A stretch of 64,000 bases of DNA from Streptomyces fagopyri (lineage in GTDB: Bacteria; Actinomycetota; Actinomycetes; Streptomycetales; Streptomycetaceae). The stretch is from positions 1,736,001 to 1,800,000 of the forward strand of contig NZ_CP045643.1 in NCBI RefSeq assembly GCF_009498275.1, written 5' to 3'. The notes under the pieces are model-generated. The model was not told where the DNA came from and did not search any database. It saw nothing but the letters and a program-made list of their open reading frames with translations. Of the stretch, positions 46,822 through 54,135 are shown one piece after another (positions within the stretch are counted from its first letter, which is position 1; every line of letters starts with the position of its first letter). The position numbers and the translations under genes were made by a program.

Positions 46822-47544
46822 CTACCGGAGCGTGCGGGCTGGGCGGGTCCGAGCGCGGGTTGCGAGGCGTGCCGCGGCCGCCCCGGCCGCGAGTCCGGGC
46901 CGGGGACTCGACAGGACCGGAACCGAGGTCGTGGTCAGCCCCTGCGCCGGTGCCATGGAGGCCTGGGCGAGGACGATCGCGTCGGCGCCGGTGACCGAGT
47001 CCGCGGCCGCCGCGACCGCGGCGGCGAAGCCGTCCCGGTCACCCGCCTCGAAGCGGGCCCACGCGCCGTCGGCGAGCAGGGCACTGACCGTCACGGGCCG
47101 GCCGGCGGCGCGGGCCTCGTCCTCGACGAGGGCGAGGGTCGGCGCCAGGGTGCTCTCCAGCGCCGCCACCACGACGACACGCGGACCGGTCGCCACCGCG
47201 GCGGCGGCCATCGGGCGGTCCACCCGCAGCACGGGCACACCGGCCTCCGCGCGCTCGGCGATGCCGCCGATGGTCGAGCACGTGCACAGCACGGCGTCGG
47301 CCCCGTCCGCGACGGCCCGGCCGAGCGCCGCCCGCACCTCGCCCGCGACCGCGTCCGGGCCCTCGGCACGGGCCCGGGCCAACAGCTCCTCGTCCACCGT
47401 GTGGCGCAGTTCCAGGTCCGGATGGTCCTCGTCGCGCAGCGCGTCGAACACCGGAACGTGCACGGGCGAGGTGTGCAGCAGGGCGAGCACACCGCCCGTG
47501 GCCGGTACCGGAGTCACCAGCGGCGTCACAGGCACACGCGGCAT
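46822..47544 (-). CDS. Aspartate/glutamate racemase-like (Asp/Glu/hydantoin racemase family) protein
   Basis: The 240-residue protein shows 'GVLALLHTSPVHVPVFDAL' at the N-terminus and the first catalytic Cys in 'GADAVLCTCSTIGGIAE'. The second cysteine expected near 'ADAIVLAQASMAP' is Ala/Ser here, so cofactor-independent racemisation as in MurI is doubtful. ATG 47544 overlaps the preceding acetyltransferase stop by one base (TGATG), so the two are coupled. It may act on an acidic dicarboxylate or hydantoin; this is unproven. Confidence 0.72.
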   Translation of the reverse strand: MPRVPVTPLVTPVPATGGVLALLHTSPVHVPVFDALRDEDHPDLELRHTVDEELLARARAEGPDAVAGEVRAALGRAVADGADAVLCTCSTIGGIAERAEAGVPVLRVDRPMAAAAVATGPRVVVVAALESTLAPTLALVEDEARAAGRPVTVSALLADGAWARFEAGDRDGFAAAVAAAADSVTGADAIVLAQASMAPAQGLTTTSVPVLSSPRPGLAAGAAAARLATRARTRPARTLR

Positions 47545-47888
47545 CAGAAGCGTCCGGGGTGCGCCTTGAGCCACACCACCGCCGCGTCCAGCAGTTCCTG
47601 GGCGGCCGCCGGAGCCTCCTCGGGGTGACGTGCCGCCCACTTCACGACGTACGGGCACAGCGGCGCGACCACGATGCCCTCGCGGGCGGCGATGCCGTAC
47701 AGCTCACGGGCGAGGGAGCCCGCGATGCCCTTTCCCTCGTGCGCGGGTTCCACGAGGGTGTGCACGGGGACGAGGGCGCGTGCGGGGGCTTCGAGGACGA
47801 AGTACTCGATGTGGCCCACCACCTCGTCCCCGGCGAGGGCCTCCAGACGGCCGGCCGGCCGGTCGTCGCGGATCTCGATGTCGCTCAT
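47544..47888 (-). CDS. Small GNAT-fold N-acetyltransferase (YidJ-like)
   Basis: This 114-residue minimal GNAT protein shows 'GDEVVGHIEYFVLEAPARALVPVHTLVEPAHEGKGIAGSLARELYGIAARE', in which 'EGKGIAGSL' is the acetyl-CoA loop; 'VVAPLCPYVVKWAARHPE' is the usual ending of this short family. The substrate is unknown. It is upstream of, and translationally coupled to, the racemase-like gene. Confidence 0.82.
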   Translation of the reverse strand: MSDIEIRDDRPAGRLEALAGDEVVGHIEYFVLEAPARALVPVHTLVEPAHEGKGIAGSLARELYGIAAREGIVVAPLCPYVVKWAARHPEEAPAAAQELLDAAVVWLKAHPGRF

Positions 47889-47983
47889 GGGTACTCCTCG
47901 GGTCCGGGTTCCTCGACCCCTGCCCGCGGGCCCGTCGGTCGGACCGACGGCCTCGGACGCCCCCGGACTTCCTCGGCCGGGGC

Positions 47984-48403
47984 TCAGGCGGTGACCGCCT
48001 GGGGGCTGCGCTCCTGGTCCGAGCCCGGCACCGGCTCGGACGGGTCGGCGCCCAGGCCCACGATGCGGTTGTCGCGGTCCACGTGCACGACCCGCGGCCG
48101 CAGTGCCCGCGCCTCGGCGTCGGAGACCTGAGCGTAACTGATGATGATCACCAGATCACCGGGATGCACGAGATGTGCCGCCGCACCGTTGATCCCGACC
48201 ACACCGGAGCCGCGCTCGCCCTCGATGACGTACGTCTCCAGACGCGCGCCGTTGGTGATGTCGACGATGTGCACGAGCTCACCGGGCAGCAGATCCGCGG
48301 CGTCGAGCAGATCGGCGTCGATGGTCACGGACCCGACGTAGTGCAGGTCGGCCTGGGTGACCGTGGCACGGTGGATCTTGGACTTGAACATGGTGCGCTG
48401 CAT
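47984..48403 (-). CDS. panD: Aspartate 1-decarboxylase precursor
   Basis: The 139-residue pyruvoyl enzyme makes beta-alanine for pantothenate and CoA. It self-cleaves between Gly24 and Ser25 in '[11 protein letters not shown]', leaving Ser25 as the pyruvoyl group; '[21 protein letters not shown]' is conserved. ATG 48403 follows AGGAG at eight bases. The last ~25 residues ('[15 protein letters not shown]') are longer than the minimal enzyme. No panB or panC is adjacent. Confidence 0.96.
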   Translation of the reverse strand: MQRTMFKSKIHRATVTQADLHYVGSVTIDADLLDAADLLPGELVHIVDITNGARLETYVIEGERGSGVVGINGAAAHLVHPGDLVIIISYAQVSDAEARALRPRVVHVDRDNRIVGLGADPSEPVPGSDQERSPQAVTA

Positions 48404-48755
48404 GAAGGCACTCCTGGAACTAGGCTCCCTGCCTGCGTTTTTGCAGGTCAAGGGCGGTTTCTCCACCCTACAACGACTCGAAGGCGCGGGCAGCGTTTCT
48501 CTACGCGCAACCGATGGCGGAAGCATCCGGGGGTGCGGGAGGGCGGCACCGGCGGTCGGTCCCACGGCGGCTGAGGCGACCGGCGAGCCGGCGTACCGGT
48601 CCGCAGCCCGGACGTGGAACCGGGCGGCCGTCGCCCGGCCCGGTGCGGCAGTGCTTCGTCTCCGCGCCCGGCGCCGTCGGTTCGGGTCCGCGTGTCCGGG
48701 TGCCCCCGGTGGTACGGATGAAGTCGACAGGTTCACCGCCTTACCAGGAGGCCTC
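48404..48755. other. Divergent spacer between panD and the cyclase gene
   Basis: In this 352-bp gap the panD side has TTGACC on the minus strand near 48449 and a small inverted repeat CTGC-AAAAAC-GCAG, possible promoter parts without a good -10. The remainder is G/C-rich and shows no gene or recognisable site. Confidence 0.35.
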
Positions 48756-49541
48756 ATGTCCGAGCCGTCCGTCCTCGCCGCGCTGTTGTCCGGGTTGCGG
48801 GGTGGGTCGATCGAGATCGTCGACCTCACCTCCCCGCTGTCGTCGTCCACGCCGGTGATCCAACTGCCGCCCGAGTTCGGTCAGACGGCGGGGTTCGAGC
48901 TCCAGGAGATCAGCAGGTACGACGACCGGGGCCCGGCCTGGTACTGGAACAACTTCCGCAGTGGTGAGCACACCGGCACACACTTCGACGCGCCGAACCA
49001 CTGGGTCACCGGGAGGGAACTCGCCGACGTGGCGTCGGTGCCGGTCCGTCGGCTGATCGCGCCGGCGGCCGTGCTGGACTTCACCGCCGAAGCGGAGCGG
49101 GACCCCGGCTTCCTCGTCGAGGTGGAGCATGTGAAGGCCTGGGAGGCCGATAACGGGCCGCTGCCCGACGGCGGTTGGCTGTTGCTGCGCACCGGCTGGG
49201 ACGCCCGGTCGCAGTCGCAGGAAGCCTTCCTCAACGCGGACGAGAACGGCCCGCACACCCCGGGCCTGTCCCCGGAATGCGCGCGGTGGGTCGCGCAGGA
49301 GTCGCCGGTGATCGGTCTCGGCGTCGAGACGGTGGGCACCGACGCGGGACGCGCCCACGGCTTCGACCCGGCCTTCCCGTGCCACTCCTACCTCATGGGC
49401 AGCGACAAGTACGGCCTGACCCAGTTGCGGAACCTGGCCGCACTGCCGGCCACCGGATCCGTCGTCGTCGCGGGACCGCTGCCCATCGTGACGGGGTCCG
49501 GTGCGCCGGCGCGGGTCCTCGCCCTGGTCGAGCGCTCATGA
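48756..49541 (+). CDS. Cyclase family protein (kynurenine formamidase-like metal hydrolase)
   Basis: The 261-residue metal-dependent hydrolase of the PF04199 type has the motif '[14 protein letters not shown]', holding the HxGTHxDxPxH ligands, and '[10 protein letters not shown]'. Members include arylformamidases and cyclases that act on amides or lactones. ATG 48756 follows CCAGGAGGCCTC. Its stop overlaps the next ATG (ATGA, 49538-49541), so it is coupled to a TPP enzyme. Confidence 0.88.
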   Translation: MSEPSVLAALLSGLRGGSIEIVDLTSPLSSSTPVIQLPPEFGQTAGFELQEISRYDDRGPAWYWNNFRSGEHTGTHFDAPNHWVTGRELADVASVPVRRLIAPAAVLDFTAEAERDPGFLVEVEHVKAWEADNGPLPDGGWLLLRTGWDARSQSQEAFLNADENGPHTPGLSPECARWVAQESPVIGLGVETVGTDAGRAHGFDPAFPCHSYLMGSDKYGLTQLRNLAALPATGSVVVAGPLPIVTGSGAPARVLALVERS

Positions 49542-51178
49542 AGGTCGCGGAAGCCGTCGGACGCGCCCTGACGGCGGCCGGGGTCGGCCATGTCTTCGGC
49601 GTGGTCGGATCGGGCAACTTCCACCTGACCAACGCCATGGTGGCGGCCGGCTCCCGGTTCGTCGCCGCACGCCACGAGGGCGGCGCGGCGACGATGGCCG
49701 ACGCCTACGCGAGGATGAGCGGCACCGTGGCCGCGCTGACCGTGCATCAGGGATGCGGCCTGACGAACGCGGTCACGGGGATCGCCGAGGCGGCGAAGAG
49801 CCGTACGCCACTGATCGTGCTGGCGGCCGAGGTGACCGAGCCGACGTCCAACTTCCACGTCGACCAGGACGCGTTGGCGCATGCCGTGGGCGCGGTCACG
49901 GCGCGGATCACCTCGGCCCGGGACGCGGCCGGGCAGGCCGGCGACGCGGTGCGCCGAGCCCTGCACGAACGACGCACCGTCCTGCTCAACGTCCCCTTGC
50001 CGGTGCAGCTCCTGGACGTGCCCGAGGGTCCCCCGCCCGTGACCGCGCCGCCGATCGCCCCGGCCGCCGTCGAGCCGTCCGCCGCCGACGTGACGGCTCT
50101 GACCCGGGCGCTCGAAGGAGCCCGCCGGCCGGTCTTCGTCGCGGGCCGGGGAGCGCGCCCGCCCGGCTGCCGCGACGCCCTCGCGGCGCTCGCCGAGCGC
50201 TACGGCGCGCTGCTCGCGACGTCGGCCGTCGCGCGCGGCCTCTTCCACGGCGACCCGTGGTCCCTCGACGTGTCCGGAGGATTCTCCTCGCCCCTGGCGG
50301 CCGAGCTGATCCAGGGAGCGGACGTCATCGTGGGCTGGGGCTGCGCGCTGAACATGTGGACGACGCGGCACGGCCGGCTGATCGGTCCCCGGACCACGGT
50401 CGTGCAGGTCGACGACGACGCGTCGGCGCTGGGGGTGCACCGGGACGTGAGTCTCGGCGTCACCGGTGACGTGGAACTCACCGCGCGACGCGCGCTGGAG
50501 ACGGCGGGCGCGCCCCGGCGGGGCTACCGGACCGCCGACCTCGCCGCGGCCGTCGCCGCCCGCGTGCGCTGGCGCGACGTGCCGTACGAGGACACCGGTG
50601 GCCGCGAGCGGATCGACCCGCGGACCCTCAGCATCGCGCTCGACGACATCCTGCCCGACGAGCGTGTCGTCGGCGTCGACTCCGGCAACTTCATGGGCTA
50701 CCCGAGCATGTACCTGTCGGTTCCGGACCATTACGGCTTCTGCTTCACGCAGGCGTTCCAGTCCGTCGGTCTCGGCCTGGCGACCACGATCGGCGCGGCG
50801 CTGGCGCGGCCCGACCGGCTTCCCGTGGCCGCGCTGGGCGACGGGGGCGCGCTGATGGGCGCGGCCGAGTTCGACACGGTGCGCCGGCTCGGGCTGCCGA
50901 TGGTGGTCGTCGTCTACAACGACGACGCCTACGGGGCGGAGGTGCACCACTTCGGACCCGCCGGACATCCGCTCGACACGGTCGAGTTCCCCCCGACGGA
51001 CATCGCCGCGGTGGCGCGCGGCCACGGCTTCGAGGCGGTGACCGTACGCACGCCCGCCGACCTGAAGGCCGTCGAGGACTGGGTCGCCGGGCCACGGTCC
51101 GCGCCCCTGCTCGTCGACGCCAAGGTGGTGCGTGACCGCGGGGCGTGGTGGCTGGAGGAGGCGTTCCGCGGCCACTGA
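49538..51178 (+). CDS. Thiamine-diphosphate-dependent enzyme (acetolactate synthase/benzoylformate decarboxylase-like)
   Basis: The 546-residue TPP enzyme has three domains. The cofactor-activating Glu47 is in 'ARHEGGAATMADAYAR', and the C-terminal metal/diphosphate motif is 'GDGGALMGAAEF...YNDDAYGAE'. It is shorter than AHAS and lacks recognisable quinone-binding tails, so a 2-keto acid decarboxylase or carboligase is likely. It is expressed with the cyclase by start-stop overlap, suggesting one pathway in which a ring-opened keto acid or amide product is processed. The substrate is not known. Confidence 0.85.
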   Translation: MKVAEAVGRALTAAGVGHVFGVVGSGNFHLTNAMVAAGSRFVAARHEGGAATMADAYARMSGTVAALTVHQGCGLTNAVTGIAEAAKSRTPLIVLAAEVTEPTSNFHVDQDALAHAVGAVTARITSARDAAGQAGDAVRRALHERRTVLLNVPLPVQLLDVPEGPPPVTAPPIAPAAVEPSAADVTALTRALEGARRPVFVAGRGARPPGCRDALAALAERYGALLATSAVARGLFHGDPWSLDVSGGFSSPLAAELIQGADVIVGWGCALNMWTTRHGRLIGPRTTVVQVDDDASALGVHRDVSLGVTGDVELTARRALETAGAPRRGYRTADLAAAVAARVRWRDVPYEDTGGRERIDPRTLSIALDDILPDERVVGVDSGNFMGYPSMYLSVPDHYGFCFTQAFQSVGLGLATTIGAALARPDRLPVAALGDGGALMGAAEFDTVRRLGLPMVVVVYNDDAYGAEVHHFGPAGHPLDTVEFPPTDIAAVARGHGFEAVTVRTPADLKAVEDWVAGPRSAPLLVDAKVVRDRGAWWLEEAFRGH

Positions 51179-51183
51179 CCCCG

Positions 51184-51208
51184 CGACGCCACGCCAGGTG
51201 TGGTGTCG
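51184..51208. terminator. Hairpin between the TPP enzyme and the SRPBCC gene
   Basis: CGACGCCAC (51184-51192) pairs with GTGGTGTCG (51200-51208) with one G-T wobble and a 7-base loop. It is placed between convergent genes and can act for both. Confidence 0.5.
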
Positions 51209-51211
51209 TCC

Positions 51212-51628
51212 TCAGCTCAGTGCCGTGTTCAGCGCTTCCAGGCCGTCGCTGAAGATGCCCGTGAAGAGCTCGACGGTCTCGGCGTCGGTGGCTCCCTCGG
51301 GAGTGAAGCGCCCCGACCACTGCACCTCGGCACTCGACGGATCGCCCTCGACGCTGTACACGCGCAGCGTCGCCAGGTATCCGACAACCGGGAAGGGAGC
51401 TTGGACGATCGCGTAACTGTAGTGCCGCTCCACCTCGTCGAACTCGATCAACCGCTCGACGATCGCGTCTCCGTCCGGATTGGCGAGCCTTCTGACACGC
51501 CCGCCCTCCTCCGACACGCTCGAGGGGATGTAGGGCAGCCAGTCCGGCAGCGAGTCGAACCCGCCGATCAGTTCCCAGACGCGCTCCGGGGAGGCCGGTA
51601 CGACCCGGCTCACCGATGTTGATGCCAT
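51212..51628 (-). CDS. SRPBCC (START-like) family protein
   Basis: The 138-residue helix-grip protein has the opening 'ASTSVSRVVPASPERVWELIGGFDSLPDWLPYI', the standard start of SRPBCC/polyketide-cyclase-like folds that bind hydrophobic ligands. The 'DGLEALNTALS' helix closes it. It is 60 bp upstream of the aldo/keto reductase start-to-stop order on the same strand and may share its transcript. No catalytic residue can be assigned. Confidence 0.82.
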   Translation of the reverse strand: MASTSVSRVVPASPERVWELIGGFDSLPDWLPYIPSSVSEEGGRVRRLANPDGDAIVERLIEFDEVERHYSYAIVQAPFPVVGYLATLRVYSVEGDPSSAEVQWSGRFTPEGATDAETVELFTGIFSDGLEALNTALS

Positions 51629-51688
51629 GATCTTCCTCCGTGCGTCAGCCCGAGGGGCCGTTCCGGCGCGCAGGCCGGCGGATGCGAC

Positions 51689-52699
51689 TCACACTCCGCC
51701 GGGCAGAGGAGCCTTCGGGCTCACCAGATCCGCCTCGCGCAGCTCTCGCCAGAAGTCGACGGGAACCTGCTCCCGCAGAGCGGCCAGGTCCTCCGCGATG
51801 CGGCTCGGTTTCGTCGCGCCGGGAATGACGGCGGCGCTGGCGGGGTGCGCCAGGGAGAACTGCAGGGCGGCCGCTTTGACGCCGACTCCGTACCGGTCGG
51901 CGAGTGCCTTGATGCGCTTCACCCGGTCGACGATGTCCGGTGGCGCTTCCACGTACTCGAAGTGGGTTCCACCGGCCAGGATTCCGGAGCTGTAGGGACC
52001 GCCGACCACCATGTCGACGCCCTGTTCCGCGGCCATCGGGAGCAGTCGCTGCAGCGCGTGTTCGTGGTCGAGGAGGGAGTACCGGCCGGCGAGCAGGAAC
52101 CCGTCCGGCCGGGGCTCGTCCAGGGCCAATGTCATCTCGACGGGCTCGGTGCGGTTGACCCCGAGGCCCCAGGCCTTGATGACACCTTCGTCGCGCAGCC
52201 GGGACAGCACCCGGAACGCTCCGGTACGCGCTTCCTCGAATTTGCTCACCCACAGGTCACCGTGGAAGTCCTGCGCGATGTCGTGCACCCAGAGGATGTC
52301 GATCCGGTCGACGCCCAGGCGTTTCAGGCTGCCCTCGACGGAACGCTCGGTGGCCTCCGCGGTCCACTCGTGGACGATCTTGTTCTTGCGCCCGTTCGCG
52401 AACAGATCGCCCTTCTCGCCGAGGTCACGGTTCCCCGTCTCCAGCTCGTCGAGGATGACGCGGCCCACTTTCGTGGACAGGACGAATTCGTCCCTGGGTT
52501 TCCGCGACAGCAGTTCGCCCACGCGGATCTCGGCGAGGCCCGCACCGTAGAGCGGCGCCGTGTCGTAGTAGCGGATTCCTTCGTCCCAGGCGGCGTTCAT
52601 CGTCGCGAGGGCCTCTTCGTCGGGTACGGCACGGAACATGTTTCCCATGGGGGCCGAGCCGAATCCGATGTGGGCGGGCAGAACGTTCTTCAGAGACAC
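51689..52699 (-). CDS. Aldo/keto reductase (second D-threo-aldose dehydrogenase-like copy)
   Basis: This is a 336-residue AKR with Asp/Tyr in 'YYDTAPLYGAGLAEIRVG', Lys in 'LSTKVGRVI' and His in 'LWVHDIAQD'. It resembles the fucose-operon AKR in layout ('GFGSAPMGNMFR', 'NGRKNKIVHEWTAE') but is clearly diverged, closer in look to pyridoxal- or sugar-dehydrogenases. GTG 52699 has GGAG seven bases upstream; the frame stays open further upstream without a better start. The gene downstream in its direction encodes the SRPBCC protein. Confidence 0.82.
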   Translation of the reverse strand: MSLKNVLPAHIGFGSAPMGNMFRAVPDEEALATMNAAWDEGIRYYDTAPLYGAGLAEIRVGELLSRKPRDEFVLSTKVGRVILDELETGNRDLGEKGDLFANGRKNKIVHEWTAEATERSVEGSLKRLGVDRIDILWVHDIAQDFHGDLWVSKFEEARTGAFRVLSRLRDEGVIKAWGLGVNRTEPVEMTLALDEPRPDGFLLAGRYSLLDHEHALQRLLPMAAEQGVDMVVGGPYSSGILAGGTHFEYVEAPPDIVDRVKRIKALADRYGVGVKAAALQFSLAHPASAAVIPGATKPSRIAEDLAALREQVPVDFWRELREADLVSPKAPLPGGV

Positions 52700-53061
52700 G
52701 GTGAGCTCCACTCCAGGCTGACGGCCTCGAGATCCGGGCAGATTCGCCAGGATGCACCCCACCGGCAGCTACTGCCCTCATCCCATGGTGGCAAGGGGAC
52801 GGGACTCCCGCAAACTCTCGGACCGCGGGACGAAGCACCTCTTCGGACCGAAAAGGAGCGCCTTCTCCCGACCGCGAATCGGACGCGCGCCCCCTCACGG
52901 ACACATGCTGCCGACTGGCGCGCTCTGCGCGTGGCCTCTCGGACCGGGGCGGGGACGGTTCACCGCCGGAAAGCCGATGCGAGGCGGGCCGGACACGGCA
53001 GGGCCGCCCGCGACTCCCCCGTGGCGGGCGGCCCCTGTCCGAATGTCCGGAGATCGAGGTC
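52700..53061. other. Gene-free stretch upstream of the AKR
   Basis: This 362-bp stretch contains a partly repeated CTC(T)TCGGACCG element (about 52818 and 52842) and otherwise shows only low-quality open frames. It leads into the tRNA-like locus and appears to be degraded sequence. Confidence 0.4.
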
Positions 53062-53166
53062 GGCGACGGCGACGTCGGTGTCTTCGGCCGCTAGACGACA
53101 CCGGCCCCAGCCGATGACGGGATTCGAACCCGCGTCTCCCTCTTGACAGGAGAAGTAGCCGTTGCC
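53062..53166 (-). ncRNA. tRNA-like locus with circularly permuted order (3' half before 5' half)
   Basis: Read on the minus strand: anticodon arm TTCTC-CTGTCAA-GAGGG (53154-53138, anticodon GTC), variable AGAC, T arm GCGGG-TTCGAAT-CCCGT (53133-53117), acceptor 3' strand CATCGGC (53116-53110), then only TGGG, then acceptor 5' strand GCCGGTG (53105-53099), TC, and D arm GTCT-AGCGGCCGA-AGAC (53096-53080). The 7-bp acceptor pairs with one G-T wobble, and residues equal to T8, A14, GG18-19, A21, T33, T54, T55, C56 and A58 are all present. Outer GGCAACGGC (53166-53158) can pair with GCCGTCGCC (53070-53062). No matching 5' half precedes the anticodon arm. It could be a functional permuted tRNA, a structured tRNA mimic or a relic; the fold is seen, expression is not. 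Confidence 0.5.
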
Positions 53167-53324
53167 TTCGCACCTGGACGCCTTCACGGTAGCCGCCCGG
53201 CCGGATTTGGGCACGCGATAATCTCCGGCCGTGAGCAGCGGGACCGTACGGCGACCGTCCTGGCCAACCGACCCTCCGGCAAACGGGCTTATCGGTCCCG
53301 GGACACAACAGGCCCTGTTTCACC

Positions 53325-53665
53325 TGTCGTTGCGCTGCCGGCCGCGATCGCACGCGGCGGGCTGCAGTTCATGTTCATCATCTGCCTTCAGGGCGTCTGG
53401 CCGCCCCTGCACGGTTACGCGTTCGAGGACACCCCGTTGTGGGCCGGCATCTATGCTGCCGCTGACCCTGGGCTTCCTGGTCGCGGGCCGTCTGTCCGGT
53501 TGCCTGTCGGACCGGTTCGGCGCCCGTGCGTTCTCCACGGCCGGCCTGATCGTCGTCGCGGTCTCCTTCCTCGGACTGCTCGCCCTGCCCGTTTTCGGCG
53601 TGGCCGCGGGCATGGCACTGGTCTCCGCGCTCGCCTCGGCCCTGCGCGGCGGACGCCGTCCCACC
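53325..53665 (+). pseudogene. Remnant of an MFS (DHA2-type) drug transporter
   Basis: One frame reads 'IARGGLQFMFIICLQGVWPPLHGYAFEDTPLWAGIY' up to about 53452; the next frame then continues the same protein with 'MLPLTLGFLVAGRLSGCLSDRFGARAF'. A two-base deletion at the TAT/ATG junction explains the shift. After 'GLLALPV' the family's next helices are missing and the text jumps to a C-terminal-like 'VSALASALRGGR'. The gene has lost its N-terminus, gained a frameshift and lost an internal part. It lies beside the tRNA-like locus. Confidence 0.75.
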
Positions 53666-54135
53666 GAGGACACTCCCCCGAGGGATCGACCGCCCACCGC
53701 ACGACAGGCCCTTCGCGGACGGAGCGGACGGAACGAGCGAAGCGGACGGAAACGACCGAGTGGGCCGAGCGGACCGAGCGGACCGGCCGGGCAGGGCGGA
53801 CAGGACCGACAGGACGCACGGCGCAGACAGGACAGCCCCGGCACCACACATCCTCGTAAGGGCGACGGCCGCCCGGGAAACACCGGGAAGGCGTCCGGCA
53901 CACGCCCGCGCGACCCCGGCAACGCGTCCGCGCCGTCCCTCCGAGGCACCCGGAACGCACCGGACCGTCCCCCGGAGACACCCGAAAGGCGCCCTCGCCG
54001 CACCCCGGCAGGAAGAGGAACCGTCCCCGTGGAGTTACCAGGGATGCACCGGGGAACGCGGCGGGGCGCGGAGGCGCCCTGCCATCGCTTCGCCGGGTGC
54101 GTGTCGGCGTGCGGAGCGAGAATCGCGGAGTGACT
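53666..54135. repeat. Low-complexity spacer upstream of nhaA
   Basis: This 470-bp stretch contains degenerate tandem units of about 10-12 bases related to CGGACCGAGCGGAC (about 53715-53815), then mixed G/C-rich sequence. All reading frames show Arg/Pro/Ser/Gly-rich nonsense typical of such repeats, so I call no gene. It joins the broken MFS gene to the nhaA start. Confidence 0.5.

Noticed and set aside
53110..53181. Ordinary tRNA with GTC anticodon ending at the T arm and acceptor strand
   Set aside because: No 5' acceptor complementary to CATCGGC and no D arm with the GG pair are found in the 40 bases before the anticodon arm; the only matching 5' half follows the 3' half.
52960..53214. 84-codon minus-strand open frame across the tRNA-like locus
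   Set aside because: Third-position composition over the tRNA-like part is not coding-like and the translation there is the typical false reading of a T arm (AGSNPV). It cannot be wholly excluded for the part downstream.
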